A DNA stretch of 64,000 bases from Ferrigenium straubiae (GTDB taxonomy: Bacteria; Pseudomonadota; Gammaproteobacteria; Burkholderiales; Gallionellaceae). Position numbers and translations under genes: made by a program. Location of the stretch: the NCBI GenBank assembly GCA_019449655.1, contig JAHQXD010000002.1, positions 64,106 through 128,105 of the forward strand, read 5' to 3'. Positions 11,176 to 23,094 of this stretch are shown here, in pieces. How positions within the stretch are numbered: position 1 is the first letter of the stretch; every line of letters begins with the position of its first letter. The notes under the pieces were generated by a model that did no database searches, was not told the DNA's origin, and saw nothing but the letters and a program-made list of their open reading frames with translations.

Positions 11176-13299
11176 GTGAAGTACCTCAATTTCATCAGCA
11201 TCCTCGTCGGCGGAGTGTTGCTGTACCTGCTGTCCAGCAGCAGCACCAATACCGGCGTGTTTTCCATCAGTTATTACGCGTTGCTCGGCTTGACCGGCCT
11301 GTTCGCGTTGTGCCTGGCGGGATTGGTTGGCTATCAGTTGCTGCGCCTGCGCAGCAAGCTCAGGGACAAGGTTTTTGGCGCCCGGCTTACCTTGCGCCTG
11401 GTGGTTTTTTTCACCCTGATCGCCGTCCTGCCCGGCATGCTGGTTTACGTGGTCTCGGTGAATTTTCTGGGCAAGAGCATCGAGTCGTGGTTCGACGTGC
11501 GCGTCGAAAAGGCGCTGGAGGGCGGACTCAACCTCGGCCGGAGTGGGCTCGACAACAGCCTGAAGGAGCTGACCAAGAAGACCCAGTTCATCGGATTGTT
11601 GCTCGCGGAGAAACAGCCGGATCAATACCAGCGCGCACTGGACCAGCTGATCGACGTGAAGGAGGCGCAGGAGGCGGCCTTGTTCAGCGCCAAGGGAAAT
11701 GTCGTGGCATTTTCCTCCAGCGGCAATGCGCTGATGCCGGAAATGCCGGATGCCGATGCGCTGCGGGCAACGCTGGACAAGGGCGAATACGCGGTGATCG
11801 ACACCCTGCCGGCGAAAGGGCTGACGCTGCGCGTGCTGCTGAGGGTGAATTCCAATATGCAGCCGGGGGCGCGATATGTGCTGCAGTTTACCCAGCCGGT
11901 ACCGAAGCAGGTCGAGGCGGATGCCGAGACCGTGCAGGCGGTGTATCGCGATTATCAGGAGCTGACGCTCTCGCGCCTCGGGCTGAAGCGGCTGTACGCG
12001 ATCACCCTGACGCTGTCGCTGCTGGTGGTGCTGCTGACGGCGGTGTCGGCGGCGTTTTTCATCAGCGAGCGGCTGGGTTCCTCGCTGGAAGCGCTCGCGG
12101 ATGGCACGCGCGCCGTGGCGCAAGGCGACTTCACCGGCCAGTATCCGATACAGAGCAGCGACGAGCTGGGCGCGCTGACCGGCTTGTTCAACCAGATGAC
12201 GCAGCAGTTATACGAGGCGAAGCAGGCCAGCGAACAGCAGCAACGCGAGGTGGAAAGCGCCAAGGGCTACTTGGAAAGCGTGCTGACCCACCTGTCTTCC
12301 GGGGTGCTGGCGCTGGACAATGAGTTGCGGCTGCGTTCGGTGAATACCAGTGCGGCGCAGATTCTTGCCGTGCCACTGCACGAGATGCAGCGCATGTCGC
12401 TGGCCCAAATCGCCGAAAAGCACAGCCTGCTGAAACCGTTCTGCAATACCATCATGGAGGCGTTCGGCGAGGCGACCAACTGCGAGTGGCAGCGGCAGAT
12501 CGAACGCCTGAGCAGGAACGGCAACCAGATCCTGCTGATGCGCGGCACCCGCCTGCCGCAGGGTGGCGATGCGGGCTATGTGGTCGTGTTCGATGACGTC
12601 AGCCACCTGCTGAAGGCTGAGCGGCAGGCGGCATGGGGCGAGGTGGCGCGCCGTCTCGCGCACGAAATCAAGAACCCGCTCACCCCGATCCAGCTTTCGG
12701 CGGAGCGCCTGCAGCACAAACTCGGCGGCAAGCTCGATGAGGACAACGCACAACTGCTGCGGCGCGCCACGGAGACCATCGTCAGCCAGGTTGGCGCGAT
12801 GAAGAACATGGTGAGCGACTTTGCCGATTACGCGCGCGGCCCCTCGTTGAAGCTGGCGCGCCTGGATATGCACAAACTGATCCGGGAGGTGCTGGGGCTG
12901 TACGAGGCGAATGCCATCCCCAACATGCTGAAACTGGAAGCGTCGCGCAGCGAGGTCAACGGCGATGCCACCCGTCTGCGCCAGGTCATCCACAACCTGC
13001 TGCAGAATGCGCAGGATGCGTTGCAGGGCGTCGCGCAGCCGCAAATAACGCTGAGCACCGCGGTGCACCAGGGCGAGATACACCTGCGCGTCGAGGATAA
13101 CGGCGCGGGCTTTCCGGAGAGCGTGCTGTCGCGCGCCTTTGAACCATACATGACGACCAAGACCAAAGGTACCGGACTGGGGCTGGCGATCGTGAAAAAA
13201 ATTGTGGAGGAGCATGGCGGACGCATCGGCATCGAAAACAACGCAAGCGGCGGGGCGCGGGTCAACATACACCTGCCTCTGGCCGAGGAAGGAGAATAA
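11176..13299 (+). CDS. ntrY: NtrY-like membrane sensor histidine kinase
   Basis: A 707-residue kinase with a GTG start. It has three hydrophobic segments within residues 1-100, an extracytoplasmic domain up to about residue 275, and a fourth segment (TLSLLVVLLTAVSAAFF). A HAMP linker, a PAS-like domain (about 365-470), the HisKA H-box with His496 (RRLAHEIKNPLTP) and the ATPase domain with NLLQNAQDAL, DNGAGFP and GTGLGLAIV follow. NtrY-type kinases respond to nitrogen or redox state through NtrX; the signal here is not shown. The stop overlaps the regulator start (TAATG). Confidence 0.93.
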   Translation: MKYLNFISILVGGVLLYLLSSSSTNTGVFSISYYALLGLTGLFALCLAGLVGYQLLRLRSKLRDKVFGARLTLRLVVFFTLIAVLPGMLVYVVSVNFLGKSIESWFDVRVEKALEGGLNLGRSGLDNSLKELTKKTQFIGLLLAEKQPDQYQRALDQLIDVKEAQEAALFSAKGNVVAFSSSGNALMPEMPDADALRATLDKGEYAVIDTLPAKGLTLRVLLRVNSNMQPGARYVLQFTQPVPKQVEADAETVQAVYRDYQELTLSRLGLKRLYAITLTLSLLVVLLTAVSAAFFISERLGSSLEALADGTRAVAQGDFTGQYPIQSSDELGALTGLFNQMTQQLYEAKQASEQQQREVESAKGYLESVLTHLSSGVLALDNELRLRSVNTSAAQILAVPLHEMQRMSLAQIAEKHSLLKPFCNTIMEAFGEATNCEWQRQIERLSRNGNQILLMRGTRLPQGGDAGYVVVFDDVSHLLKAERQAAWGEVARRLAHEIKNPLTPIQLSAERLQHKLGGKLDEDNAQLLRRATETIVSQVGAMKNMVSDFADYARGPSLKLARLDMHKLIREVLGLYEANAIPNMLKLEASRSEVNGDATRLRQVIHNLLQNAQDALQGVAQPQITLSTAVHQGEIHLRVEDNGAGFPESVLSRAFEPYMTTKTKGTGLGLAIVKKIVEEHGGRIGIENNASGGARVNIHLPLAEEGE

Positions 13300-13949
13300 T
13301 GGCTAGCAAGCAAATTCTGGTGGTGGACGACGAGGTCGGCATTCGCGAGCTGCTTTCGGAAATCCTGTTCGACGAGGGTTACCAGGTGCACCTGGCGGAA
13401 AACGCCGCGCAGGCGCGCGCTTTCCGCAATGAACGCGAGCCGGATGTGGTGCTGCTCGACATCTGGATGCCGGACACCGATGGCGTGACCCTGCTCAAGG
13501 AGTGGGTCGAGCAGGATTTGCTGACCATGCCCGTCGTGATGATGTCGGGCCATGGCACCATCGAGACGGCGGTCGAGGCGACGCGCATCGGCGCGGTTGA
13601 TTTTCTGGAAAAACCCATCGCGCTGCAAAAGCTGCTCAGCACCATTGCCAAGGCGGTCAGGGAGGGAGCGCCCAAGCCGCAGGTTCAGCCTGCCGAGGCG
13701 CAGAGCCAGCAGATCACCCTGAGCATCGACGGCCAGACGCAGCAGTTTTTCCTGCCGCTGGATCTGCCCTTGCGTGAGGCGCGTGAGCACTTCGATGCGC
13801 TCTATTTCGACTACCATTTGCGCAAGGAGGCCGGCAACGTCACGCGGGTAGCCGAAAAAGTCGGCCTGGAGCGCACCCATCTTTACCGCAAACTCAAGCA
13901 ATTAGGCATTAAATTTGCCAAAAAGGGGGGCGAAGGCGAATCACAGTAG
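13299..13949 (+). CDS. Short NtrX-like response regulator (receiver plus Fis-type HTH)
   Basis: A 216-residue regulator. The receiver domain occupies residues 5-120 with acidic Asp10-Asp11, phosphoacceptor Asp54 (VVLLDIWMPD) and Lys105 (FLEKP). A linker of about 45 residues leads to a C-terminal Fis-type helix-turn-helix (about 165-210, NVTRVAEKVGLERTHLYRKL). Classical NtrX is about 450 residues with a central AAA+ sigma-54 activation domain; that domain is absent here, without signs of frameshift. It would therefore bind DNA without opening sigma-54 promoters. Co-translated with the kinase gene. Confidence 0.9.
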   Translation: MASKQILVVDDEVGIRELLSEILFDEGYQVHLAENAAQARAFRNEREPDVVLLDIWMPDTDGVTLLKEWVEQDLLTMPVVMMSGHGTIETAVEATRIGAVDFLEKPIALQKLLSTIAKAVREGAPKPQVQPAEAQSQQITLSIDGQTQQFFLPLDLPLREAREHFDALYFDYHLRKEAGNVTRVAEKVGLERTHLYRKLKQLGIKFAKKGGEGESQ

Positions 13950-14037
13950 GAAGCCATGGCAGCGGTGTTGCGGTATAATCGTCGACCCTAACGGATTTAC
14001 ACGACCAACCCACAGGATATTCTGGAGACCATAGACC
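13950..14037 (+). promoter_or_regulatory. Promoter region of the tkt-gap-pgk-pyk-fba cluster
   Basis: An 88-bp gap between the response regulator and tkt. A consensus -10 hexamer TATAAT lies at 13974-13979, about 58 bp upstream of the tkt ATG; no good -35 is visible at the right spacing, which suggests an activator-dependent promoter. A Shine-Dalgarno-like GGAG at 14022-14025 precedes the start. Confidence 0.5.
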
Positions 14038-16059
14038 ATGGCCGCGACACGCAACATCACCCCTCCCAAGTTCAACGACATTACCGGCGCGATCCGGATG
14101 CTGGCAGTGGATGCTGTGCAAAAGGCGAATTCCGGCCATCCCGGCGCGCCGATGGGCATGGCGGAAATCGCCGAGGTGCTGTGGAACCGCCACCTGCGCC
14201 ACAATCCGGCCAACCCCAAGTGGCCCGACCGCGACCGTTTCATCCTGTCCAACGGGCATGGCTCGATGCTGGTCTATGCCCTGCTGCATCTGTCTGGCTA
14301 CGACCTGCCAATGGATGAACTGAAGCGCTTCCGCCAGATGCATTCCCGCACCCCGGGCCACCCCGAATACGGCTACACGCCGGGCGTGGAAACTACCGGC
14401 GGCCCGCTCGGCCAGGGCATCACCAATGCGGTGGGCATGGCGATGGCGGAAAAGCTGCTGGCTGCCGAATTCAACCGGCCCGGCCACGAAATCGTCAACC
14501 ACTACACCTACGTGTTCATGGGCGACGGTTGCATGATGGAAGGCATCTCGCATGAAGCTTGTGCGCTGGCGGGCACCTGGGGGCTGGGCAAGCTGGTTGC
14601 CTTCTGGGACGACAACGGCATTTCCATCGACGGCCATACCGACGGCTGGTTCACCGACGATACGCCGAAGCGCTTCGAGGCGTACGGCTGGCACGTGGTC
14701 GCCGACGTGAACGGCCACGACCCGGAGGCGGTCGATGCCGCGATCAAGGCGGGCAAGGCCGTGACCGACAAGCCCACCCTGATCTGCTGCAAGACGATTA
14801 TTGGAGCAGGATCTCCGAATAAAGCAGGCACCCATGACGTGCACGGTGCCGCGCTGGGCAACGACGAAGTCGCCGCGACGCGCGAATACATCGGCTGGAA
14901 GTATCCGCCGTTCGAGATTCCCCAGCATGTCTATGACGCTTGGGATGCGCGCACCAAAGGTGAGGGCCTGGAGACGCTGTGGAACAACAAGTTTGTCGAG
15001 TACCGCGCCGCATTCCCGAAAGAGGCTGCCGAATTCGTGCGCCGCATCAAGGGAGAGCTGCCTTTCAACTGGCCGGCTCATATTGACGGCGTGATTTCGG
15101 CGATCAACGAGAAAGCCGAAACCATCGCGACCCGCAAGGCTTCGCAGAATGCCATCAACGCGCTGGCTCCGGCGCTGCCGGAATTCCTTGGCGGCTCGGC
15201 CGACCTGACCGGTTCCAACCTGACCAACTGGACGGGCTGCAAGCATATCCGCGGCAAGAGCACCGGCAACTACATCAGCTACGGCGTGCGCGAATTCGGC
15301 ATGGCGCACATTATGAACGGCATGGCCCTGCACGGTGGCTTCCTGCCGTTCGGCGGCACCTTCCTGATGTTCTCGGAATACGCACGCAACGCGCTGCGTA
15401 TGTCTGCATTGATGAAGCAGCGCGTAATCTATGTGTTCACCCACGATTCCATCGGTCTCGGCGAGGACGGCCCGACGCACCAGCCGGTCGAGCAGACCGC
15501 GACCCTGCGCCACATCCCCAACATGGAGGTCTGGCGTCCGTGCGACACGGTGGAATCCGTCGTCGCCTGGGCTGCCGCAGTCGAGCGCCGGGACGGCCCG
15601 AGCAGCCTGATTTTCAGCCGCCAGAACCTGGCGTTCCAGAAGCGCGACAAGCCGCAGATCATCAATATCCGCAGGGGTGCTTACGTGCTGTCCGAAGCAC
15701 CGGGCGGCAAGCCGCAGGCGGTGATCATCGCCACCGGATCGGAAGTGGCGCTGGCCATGGAGGCACAAAAGTCGCTGGCCGCCGAAGGCGTCAGCGTGCG
15801 CGTGGTGTCGATGCCTTCCACCAGCGTGTTCGACAAGCAGGACCAAGCCTACCGGGACAGCGTGCTGCCCAGGGGCGTGAAGCGCGTTGCGGTCGAAGCG
15901 GGCGTGACCGGCGGCTGGTACAAGTATGTCGGCCTGGACGGGGCGGTCGTGGGCATGGATTGCTTCGGCGAATCTGCGCCGGCCGGCGAACTGTTCAAGC
16001 ATTTCGGTTTCACCGCCGCCAACGTGGCGGAGACGGTGAAGAAAGTGATTGGCGCATGA
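14038..16059 (+). CDS. tkt: Transketolase
   Basis: A 673-residue thiamine diphosphate enzyme that moves two-carbon ketol units between sugar phosphates in the Calvin cycle and pentose phosphate pathway. Visible are the substrate His region ([13 protein letters not shown]), the ThDP motif [14 protein letters not shown] ... [11 protein letters not shown], and the pyrimidine domain with [16 protein letters not shown] and [16 protein letters not shown]. It is the first gene of a cluster with gap, pgk, pyk and fba, the layout often seen next to cbb genes in autotrophic betaproteobacteria; no RuBisCO gene is in the window. Confidence 0.98.
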   Translation: MAATRNITPPKFNDITGAIRMLAVDAVQKANSGHPGAPMGMAEIAEVLWNRHLRHNPANPKWPDRDRFILSNGHGSMLVYALLHLSGYDLPMDELKRFRQMHSRTPGHPEYGYTPGVETTGGPLGQGITNAVGMAMAEKLLAAEFNRPGHEIVNHYTYVFMGDGCMMEGISHEACALAGTWGLGKLVAFWDDNGISIDGHTDGWFTDDTPKRFEAYGWHVVADVNGHDPEAVDAAIKAGKAVTDKPTLICCKTIIGAGSPNKAGTHDVHGAALGNDEVAATREYIGWKYPPFEIPQHVYDAWDARTKGEGLETLWNNKFVEYRAAFPKEAAEFVRRIKGELPFNWPAHIDGVISAINEKAETIATRKASQNAINALAPALPEFLGGSADLTGSNLTNWTGCKHIRGKSTGNYISYGVREFGMAHIMNGMALHGGFLPFGGTFLMFSEYARNALRMSALMKQRVIYVFTHDSIGLGEDGPTHQPVEQTATLRHIPNMEVWRPCDTVESVVAWAAAVERRDGPSSLIFSRQNLAFQKRDKPQIINIRRGAYVLSEAPGGKPQAVIIATGSEVALAMEAQKSLAAEGVSVRVVSMPSTSVFDKQDQAYRDSVLPRGVKRVAVEAGVTGGWYKYVGLDGAVVGMDCFGESAPAGELFKHFGFTAANVAETVKKVIGA

Positions 16060-17115
<1,056 letters not shown>

Positions 17116-17125
17116 ACCGTGAAAT

Positions 17126-17162
17126 GCCCGTCTCCCTTGCCGGGAAGACGGGCTTCTCGTTT
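17126..17162 (+). terminator. Hairpin with T-rich tail after gap
   Basis: Inverted repeat GCCCGTCT (17126-17133) and AGACGGGC (17046+100, i.e. 17146-17153), with extra pairs inside, is followed by TTCTCGTTT. It looks like a partial intrinsic terminator or a processing hairpin between gap and pgk. The tail is not a pure T run, so it may only lower downstream expression. Confidence 0.6.
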
Positions 17163-17233
17163 CAAGCGGCGTGAGTTGTAAGGCCTGGCTTCGCGCCAGC
17201 CCTTACCGTTTACTTAAATTCAGGAGAAAGAAA

Positions 17234-18439
17234 ATGTCCGTAATCAAAATGACCGATCTGGATCTCAGGGGCAAACGCGTCCTGATCCGTTCCGATCTCA
17301 ACGTGCCGGTCAAGGACGGCAATGTGACCTCCGACGTGCGCATCACCGCGTCGATGGCGACCATCAATGCAGCCATGCAGGCCGGCGCGCGCGTGATGGT
17401 GACCTCGCACCTGGGACGTCCGGAAGAAGGCGTCTACTCGGAGGAAAACTCGCTCAAGCCGGTGGCGCATGTCATCGCCGACAAGCTGGGCAAGCCGGTG
17501 CGCCTGATCAAGGACTGGATCGACGGCGGCTTCAGCGTCGCCGAGGGCGAACTGGTGCTGCTGGAGAACTGCCGCTTCAACAAGGGCGAGAAGAAGAACG
17601 TCGAGGACACGGCGCGGAAATACGCGGCCCTGTGCGACGTGTTCGTGATGGATGCTTTCGGCACTGCGCACCGCGCGGAGGCCTCGACCCACGGCGTGGC
17701 GAAGTACGCGCCGGTCGCGGCGGCCGGCATCCTGCTCATGGAAGAACTGGACGCGCTGTCCAAGGCGCTGCTCAATCCGGCGCGCCCGATGGTGGCCATC
17801 GTCGGTGGCAGCAAGGTATCCACCAAGCTGACCGTGCTCGAATCGCTGTCCGAGAAATGCGAACAGCTGGTGGTCGGCGGCGGCATCGCCAACACCTTCC
17901 TCAAGGCCGCGGGCAAGAACGTCGGCAAGTCGCTGTGCGAGGACGACCTGGTGCCGACCGCACAGGAACTGATGCAGCTGATGCTGGCGCGCGGCGCCTC
18001 CATTCCCCTTGCGACGGACGTGGTGGTCGGCAAGAAGTTCGATGCCAACGAACCTGCCGTATTGAAGGGCGCGGATGAGGTGGCAGACGACGACATGATC
18101 TTCGACATCGGCCCGCAATCCGCGCAGGAGCTGGCCGACATCATCATGAAGGCCGGCACCGTAGTGTGGAACGGCCCGGTCGGCGTGTTCGAGTTCGACC
18201 AGTTCGGCGAAGGCACCAAAAAAATCGCCACGGCGATCGCGGAAACCCCGGCCTTCACGCTCGCGGGCGGCGGCGACACCATCGCCGCGATCCAGAAGTA
18301 CGGTATCTACGACAAGGTCTCCTACATCTCCACCGCGGGCGGCGCTTTCCTGGAATTCCTCGAGGGCAAGAAACTGCCTGCCGTGGAAATCCTCGAGCAG
18401 CGTGCGGCGGAATCCGGCCGCGGCTGTATCGGCGAATGA
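17234..18439 (+). CDS. pgk: Phosphoglycerate kinase
   Basis: A 401-residue kinase transferring phosphate between 1,3-bisphosphoglycerate and ADP. The N-terminal domain has [11 protein letters not shown] and [10 protein letters not shown], and the C-terminal nucleotide domain has [18 protein letters not shown] and GGGDT. The ATG at 17234 follows an AGGAGAAAG ribosome binding site; an upstream in-frame ATG has none. The stop overlaps the pyk start (ATGA), so the two genes are translationally coupled. Confidence 0.98.
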   Translation: MSVIKMTDLDLRGKRVLIRSDLNVPVKDGNVTSDVRITASMATINAAMQAGARVMVTSHLGRPEEGVYSEENSLKPVAHVIADKLGKPVRLIKDWIDGGFSVAEGELVLLENCRFNKGEKKNVEDTARKYAALCDVFVMDAFGTAHRAEASTHGVAKYAPVAAAGILLMEELDALSKALLNPARPMVAIVGGSKVSTKLTVLESLSEKCEQLVVGGGIANTFLKAAGKNVGKSLCEDDLVPTAQELMQLMLARGASIPLATDVVVGKKFDANEPAVLKGADEVADDDMIFDIGPQSAQELADIIMKAGTVVWNGPVGVFEFDQFGEGTKKIATAIAETPAFTLAGGGDTIAAIQKYGIYDKVSYISTAGGAFLEFLEGKKLPAVEILEQRAAESGRGCIGE

Positions 18440-19881
18440 ACACGCTGCGCAGAACAAAGATCGTCACCACCCTCGGGCCTGCCTCCAGCAGCCGGGAAGT
18501 CCTTGAGCGCATGATTCGCGCCGGGGTTGACCTGGTGCGGATGAACTTCTCGCATGGCTCGGTGCAGGATCATGTGCAGCGCGCCGAGACGGTGCGCGCG
18601 GCAGCTGCGGCGGTGGGCCGCACCGTGGGGATACTTGCCGACCTGCAGGGTCCCAAGATCCGCGTACGCAAGTTCGAGAACGGCAAGATCGTGCTGAACA
18701 AGGGCGACATCTTCATCCTCGATGCCGCGCTGGACGGCCTGGGCAACCAGGAGCGCGTCGGGCTGGACTACAAGGACCTGCCCAAGGATGTGGGGCCGGG
18801 CTCGGTGCTGCTGCTCAACGACGGCATGCTTGAATTCGACGTTGTCGAGGTAAGGGGTGCCGAGGTGGTCTGCAGGGTGGTGCGCGGCGGCGTGCTGTCC
18901 AACAACAAGGGCATCAACCGCAAGGGCGGCGGCCTGACCGCGCCCGCACTGACCGACAAGGATAAGGAAGACATCAAGACAGCCGCCTTGATCAAGGCGG
19001 ACTACCTCGCGGTGTCCTTTCCGCGCAACGGCGACGACATGCGCCTGGCGCGCGAGCTGATGCACGAAGCGGGCGGCAAGAGCCTGGTGATGGCCAAGAT
19101 CGAGCGCGCCGAGGCCATACCCCTGCTGGGCGAGATCATCGATGCGTCCGACGCCATCATGGTGGCGCGCGGCGACCTCTCCGTGGAAGTCGGCGACGCG
19201 GCCGTGCCCGGCCTGCAGAAGAAGATGATCAGGATGGCGCGCGCGAAGAACCGCCTGGTGATCACCGCCACGCAGATGATGGAGTCGATGATCACGGCGC
19301 CAATCCCGACAAGGGCGGAGGTCTCCGACGTGGCCAACGCCGTGCTGGACGGCACCGATGCTGTGATGCTGTCCGCGGAGACGGCGGTGGGCGACTACCC
19401 GGTGGAGACCGTGGAGGCCATGGCGCGCATCTGCCTGAATGCGGAAAAGGAGCTCGAGGAGATCGGGATAGAGCAATGCCTGTCGCGCGGCAAGTTCACG
19501 CGCATCGACCAGTCCATCGCGATGTCCGCGCTGTATGCCGCCTCGCACTTCAGGATCAAGGCCATCGTGGCGCTGACCCAGTCCGGCAGCACCGCGCTGT
19601 GGATGTCGCGCCTCAGTACCCATGTGCCGATCTTTGCCCTGACGCCGATCGAGGCGACCCTGACCAAGGTCACCCTGTTCAGCGGCGTGCATCCGATCGC
19701 ATTCGAGTCGAGCTCCAAGGACCCGTCGGCGACGCTGCACCAGGCAGAGGAGGAGCTGCTGCGCCTCGGCCTGGTGGCGGAGGGAGACTTGATGGTGATG
19801 ACCGTGGGCGAGGCCATAGGCCGTTCCGGGCACACCAACACGATGAAGATCGTGCGGGTCGGCGATCACCGCAAGCACTGA
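18436..19881 (+). CDS. pyk: Pyruvate kinase
   Basis: A 481-residue glycolytic enzyme making pyruvate and ATP from phosphoenolpyruvate. It starts [18 protein letters not shown], has [19 protein letters not shown], the catalytic Lys in [18 protein letters not shown] (metal and PEP site) and the effector domain after about residue 350. The ATG overlaps the pgk stop by three bases. Placed among Calvin-cycle genes, it drains triose phosphate to pyruvate. Confidence 0.98.
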   Translation: MNTLRRTKIVTTLGPASSSREVLERMIRAGVDLVRMNFSHGSVQDHVQRAETVRAAAAAVGRTVGILADLQGPKIRVRKFENGKIVLNKGDIFILDAALDGLGNQERVGLDYKDLPKDVGPGSVLLLNDGMLEFDVVEVRGAEVVCRVVRGGVLSNNKGINRKGGGLTAPALTDKDKEDIKTAALIKADYLAVSFPRNGDDMRLARELMHEAGGKSLVMAKIERAEAIPLLGEIIDASDAIMVARGDLSVEVGDAAVPGLQKKMIRMARAKNRLVITATQMMESMITAPIPTRAEVSDVANAVLDGTDAVMLSAETAVGDYPVETVEAMARICLNAEKELEEIGIEQCLSRGKFTRIDQSIAMSALYAASHFRIKAIVALTQSGSTALWMSRLSTHVPIFALTPIEATLTKVTLFSGVHPIAFESSSKDPSATLHQAEEELLRLGLVAEGDLMVMTVGEAIGRSGHTNTMKIVRVGDHRKH

Positions 19882-19914
19882 ATTTGATTTTGACTAATTA
19901 GCTAGGAGAAAAAT

Positions 19915-20979
19915 ATGGCACTCGTATCACTGCGCCAATTGCTGGACCATGCGGCGGAACACGGCTACGGCCTGCCCGCCTTCAACGTGAACAACCTCGA
20001 GCAGGTCAAGGCCATCATGGAGGCGGCCGACGAAACCAACAGCCCGGTCATCATGCAGGGCTCGGCCGGCGCGCGCAAATACGCCGGCGAGGCCTTCCTG
20101 CGCCACCTCATCGAGGCCGCGGTGGAGTCCTATCCGCATATCCCGGTGGTGATGCACCAGGACCACGGCGCATCGCCCGCGATCTGCATCCAGGCGATCA
20201 AGTCCGGCTTTTCCAGCGTGATGATGGACGGCTCGCTGATGACCGACGGCAAGACGCCGTCCACCTTCGAGTACAACGTCAACACCACGCGCAGCGTGGT
20301 GGACATGTCGCACGCGGTCGGCGTCTCCGTCGAGGGCGAGCTCGGCTGTCTGGGTTCGCTCGAATCCGGCCACGGCGAGAAGGAAGACGGCCACGGCGCG
20401 GAAGGTGCGCTCTCCCAGGATCAATTGTTGACCGACCCGAACGAGGCCGCCGAATTCGTCAAGGCCACCCAGGTGGACGCCTTGGCGATCGCGATCGGCA
20501 CCTCGCATGGCGCCTACAAGTTCACCCGTCCGCCAACCGGTGCGGTGCTGCGCATCGACCGCATCAAGGAAATCCACGCGCGCATCCCCAACACCCACCT
20601 GGTGATGCACGGTTCGTCGAGCGTGCCGCAGGAATGGCTCAAGGTCATCAACGAATTCGGCGGCGCGATGGGCGAGACCTACGGCGTGCCGGTTGAAGAA
20701 ATTGTGGAGGGCATCAAGCACGGCGTGCGCAAGGTCAACATCGACACCGACCTGCGCATGGCCTCGACCGGTGCGACCCGCCGCTACCTCGCGCAGAACC
20801 CCAAGGACTTCGACCCACGCAAGTTCCTCGCCGCCACCACCAAGGCGATGAAGGAAATCTGCAAGGCGCGCTACGAAGCCTTCGGCTGCGCCGGACAGGC
20901 CGCGAAGATCAAGCCGATCTCGCTGGACGCGATGGTAACCCGCTACGCCAAGGGCGAGCTGAACGCGATCATCAAGTAA
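19915..20979 (+). CDS. fba: Fructose-1,6-bisphosphate aldolase, class II
   Basis: A 354-residue zinc aldolase of the class IIB/CbbA type. It condenses dihydroxyacetone phosphate with glyceraldehyde 3-phosphate (or erythrose 4-phosphate). Visible are [11 protein letters not shown], the MHQDHG motif with catalytic Asp and zinc His, [15 protein letters not shown] and [10 protein letters not shown]. The ribosome binding site AGGAG (19902-19906) precedes the ATG. It is the last gene of the cluster and is followed by a strong terminator. Confidence 0.97.
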   Translation: MALVSLRQLLDHAAEHGYGLPAFNVNNLEQVKAIMEAADETNSPVIMQGSAGARKYAGEAFLRHLIEAAVESYPHIPVVMHQDHGASPAICIQAIKSGFSSVMMDGSLMTDGKTPSTFEYNVNTTRSVVDMSHAVGVSVEGELGCLGSLESGHGEKEDGHGAEGALSQDQLLTDPNEAAEFVKATQVDALAIAIGTSHGAYKFTRPPTGAVLRIDRIKEIHARIPNTHLVMHGSSSVPQEWLKVINEFGGAMGETYGVPVEEIVEGIKHGVRKVNIDTDLRMASTGATRRYLAQNPKDFDPRKFLAATTKAMKEICKARYEAFGCAGQAAKIKPISLDAMVTRYAKGELNAIIK

Positions 20980-21001
20980 GCTCGTTTCTCTCGCTAAACA
21001 G

Positions 21002-21029
21002 AAAGCGGCCGACAGGCCGCTTTTTGTTT
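21002..21029. terminator. Intrinsic terminator between fba and cysB (both directions)
   Basis: A perfect 9-bp stem AAAGCGGCC / GGCCGCTTT with a GACA loop, followed by TTTGTTT on the plus strand. The two genes converge, and on the minus strand the stem is followed by a shorter T-rich stretch, so it can also end the cys transcript. Confidence 0.9.
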
Positions 21030-21036
21030 GCCGGGA

Positions 21037-21960
21037 TTACAAGGGAGAGATGCCGGCGCGCACCGTTGCCTTGTCTAGCGCGGGAGAACACAGCTCGATG
21101 AAGCGATAGGCGAAGCTGCGCAGATAATGTCCGCGCCGCAACGCGATATACGTGGTATTCGCGCTGAACAGGTGCGAAGCGCCCAGCAGGCGTAGATCGG
21201 TGTCCTTGGCCGGGTTGAATGCCATCGAGGCGATGATGCCGATGCCCATTCCCAGTTCCACGTAAGTCTTGATGACGTCGGCATCGAGTGCGGACATCAC
21301 GATCTCCGGCGCGATACCGGCTTCGGCAAACGACTGGTCGATCTTCGTTCGCCCGGTCAATCCCTCGTGATAGGTGACGATGGGGTATTCGGCAATTTTC
21401 TTCAGGGTCAGCGCCCTGATTTTCTCCAGAGGATGACCGGCCGGCACGATCACCGCGTGGTGCCAGGAGTAATAGGGGAACGAGTCGAGCCGGGTGACAT
21501 CGGACAAGGCTTCCGTTGCCACGCCGATGTCCGCTTCGCCGGAGAGCAGCATCGCGACGATCTCGCTCGGCCCGGCTTGGTGCAGCTTGAGATGCACCTT
21601 GGGGAAGGCCTTCTTGAATTCGGTAATGACTTTCGGCAGGGCATAGCGCGCCTGCGTATGCGTGGCGATGACGGTGAGCTGGCCTTCGTCACGCTTGCTG
21701 TATTGCTCGACGAGGTTCTTGATGTTGTTCGCGTCGAGCAGGATGCGCTCGGCGATTTCCAGCAGTTCGCGCCCCGGATCGGTCAGCCCGAGCAGGCGCT
21801 TACCCTTGCGCACGAACAGCTCAACGCCGAGCTCGTCCTCCAGGTCCTTGATGTGCTTGGACACGCCGGACTGCGAGGTGAACAGCGCGTTACCGACTTC
21901 GGTGAGGTTGAAGTTGCAGCGCGCGGTTTCGCGGATGATCCTGAGTTGCTGGAAGTTCAT
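21037..21960 (-). CDS. cysB: LysR-type regulator CysB
   Basis: A 307-residue LysR protein with an N-terminal winged HTH ([20 protein letters not shown] ... [15 protein letters not shown]) and a substrate-binding domain with the family's TTHTQARYxLP-like segment ([14 protein letters not shown]). CysB/Cbl proteins activate sulfate and sulfonate assimilation genes in response to N-acetylserine or APS. Its start overlaps the cysA stop (ATGA), so it is made from the sulfate transport operon and probably controls its own operon through the ATAAC-N13-GTTAT site at 24848-24870. Confidence 0.95.
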   Translation of the reverse strand: MNFQQLRIIRETARCNFNLTEVGNALFTSQSGVSKHIKDLEDELGVELFVRKGKRLLGLTDPGRELLEIAERILLDANNIKNLVEQYSKRDEGQLTVIATHTQARYALPKVITEFKKAFPKVHLKLHQAGPSEIVAMLLSGEADIGVATEALSDVTRLDSFPYYSWHHAVIVPAGHPLEKIRALTLKKIAEYPIVTYHEGLTGRTKIDQSFAEAGIAPEIVMSALDADVIKTYVELGMGIGIIASMAFNPAKDTDLRLLGASHLFSANTTYIALRRGHYLRSFAYRFIELCSPALDKATVRAGISPL

Positions 21961-22985
21961 GTTGCGTCTCCTGTCTCGAACACGCGGAACTGGCGCGGGC
22001 GGATGAACACCCTGTCGCCGTCCGCCAGCGGCGCGGCATCGAAGCGTTCGCGGGAAAGCTCGATCTCGATGAACTCGCTGCCGGCATCCGGGGCGACTTC
22101 CACGCGCACCACCGCTCCGATGGCGCGCACCAGTTTAACCTCTACAGGTAGCGCCGTGTCGTCCTGCGGCGTGCGGCCGATGTCGATGTCGTGCGGGCGA
22201 ACATACGCTACCGCGTCGCCGTGCTGTTCCGACCATGGCGCGTGGTCGCGACCGTGAAACAGGTTCACGTTGCCGATGAACCGGTATACGAACGGCGTGG
22301 CAGGTTGCGCGTACACCTCGTCCGGCGTGCCGGCCTGCTCGATCCTGCCCCGGTTCATCACCACCACGCGGTCGGCCACTTCGAGCGCCTCCTCCTGGTC
22401 GTGCGTGACGAACACGCTGGTTACATGCAACTCGTCGTGCAAACGGCGCAGCCAGCGGCGCAGCTCCTTGCGCACCTGCGCATCAAGCGCGCCAAACGGC
22501 TCGTCGAGCAGCAAGATCTTCGGCTCGACCGCGAGCGAACGCGCCAGCGCGATGCGCTGCCGCTGACCGCCGGAGAGCTGCGCCGGATAACGGTCCGCAA
22601 GGAAATTCAATTGCACGAGATTCAATAATTCATGCACGCGGCATTTGATCTCGGCCTCGCTCGGGCGCTGTTTTTTCGGCTTCACGCGCAGGCCGAACGC
22701 GACGTTCTCGAACACCGTCATGTGGCGGAACAGCGCGTAATGCTGGAACACGAAGCCGACGTTGCGCTCGCGCGCGTCGCGGCTCTCGACATCCTCGCCG
22801 TGAAACAGCAGCCTGCCGGAATCGGCGACATCCAGCCCGCCGATGATGCGCAGCAGCGAAGTCTTGCCGCAGCCGGAAGGGCCGAGCAGCGCGATCAGCT
22901 CGCCGCTCCCCACTTCGAGGTTGATGTCATCCAGCGCCTTGTACGCGCCGAAATGCTTGTTCAGATTCTGTATCGTGATGCTCAT
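21957..22985 (-). CDS. cysA: Sulfate/thiosulfate ABC transporter ATP-binding protein CysA
   Basis: A 342-residue ATPase. The ABC domain has Walker [10 protein letters not shown], signature [14 protein letters not shown], Walker [12 protein letters not shown] and the H-loop [13 protein letters not shown]-terminal TOBE-like regulatory domain follows (about residues 240-340). The start at 22985 ([13 protein letters not shown]) is chosen over an upstream in-frame ATG. It powers sulfate import by CysTW. A nested palindromic repeat sits between cysW and this gene; cysB overlaps its 3' end. Confidence 0.97.
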   Translation of the reverse strand: MSITIQNLNKHFGAYKALDDINLEVGSGELIALLGPSGCGKTSLLRIIGGLDVADSGRLLFHGEDVESRDARERNVGFVFQHYALFRHMTVFENVAFGLRVKPKKQRPSEAEIKCRVHELLNLVQLNFLADRYPAQLSGGQRQRIALARSLAVEPKILLLDEPFGALDAQVRKELRRWLRRLHDELHVTSVFVTHDQEEALEVADRVVVMNRGRIEQAGTPDEVYAQPATPFVYRFIGNVNLFHGRDHAPWSEQHGDAVAYVRPHDIDIGRTPQDDTALPVEVKLVRAIGAVVRVEVAPDAGSEFIEIELSRERFDAAPLADGDRVFIRPRQFRVFETGDAT

Positions 22986-23011
22986 TTCCTTACTCCGTGA
23001 CGCAAGTTCAT

Positions 23012-23085
23012 GTAGGGTGGATAAGACCGAAAGCCGCATCCACCTTTGCGATGGTGGATGCGCGCGTTGCGCTTATCCACCCTAC
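23012..23085. repeat. Nested palindromic (REP/BIME-like) element inside the cys operon
   Basis: The outer arms GTAGGGTGGATAAG and CTTATCCACCCTAC match perfectly, and an inner hairpin GCATCCACC ... GGTGGATGC lies between them. The whole 74-bp element can form a long stem or two smaller hairpins. Similar GGTGGAT-type repeats are common in betaproteobacterial intergenic regions. Located between cysW and cysA, it can act as an mRNA stability or polarity element. Confidence 0.8.
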
Positions 23086-23094
23086 TTTTTGCTT

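Noticed and set aside
13909..16002. 697-codon minus-strand open frame over tkt
   Set aside because: Antisense shadow of transketolase; low-complexity composition and no family motif.
18322..19878. 518-codon minus-strand open frame over pyk
   Set aside because: Shadow of pyruvate kinase with His/Gln/Arg-rich translation.
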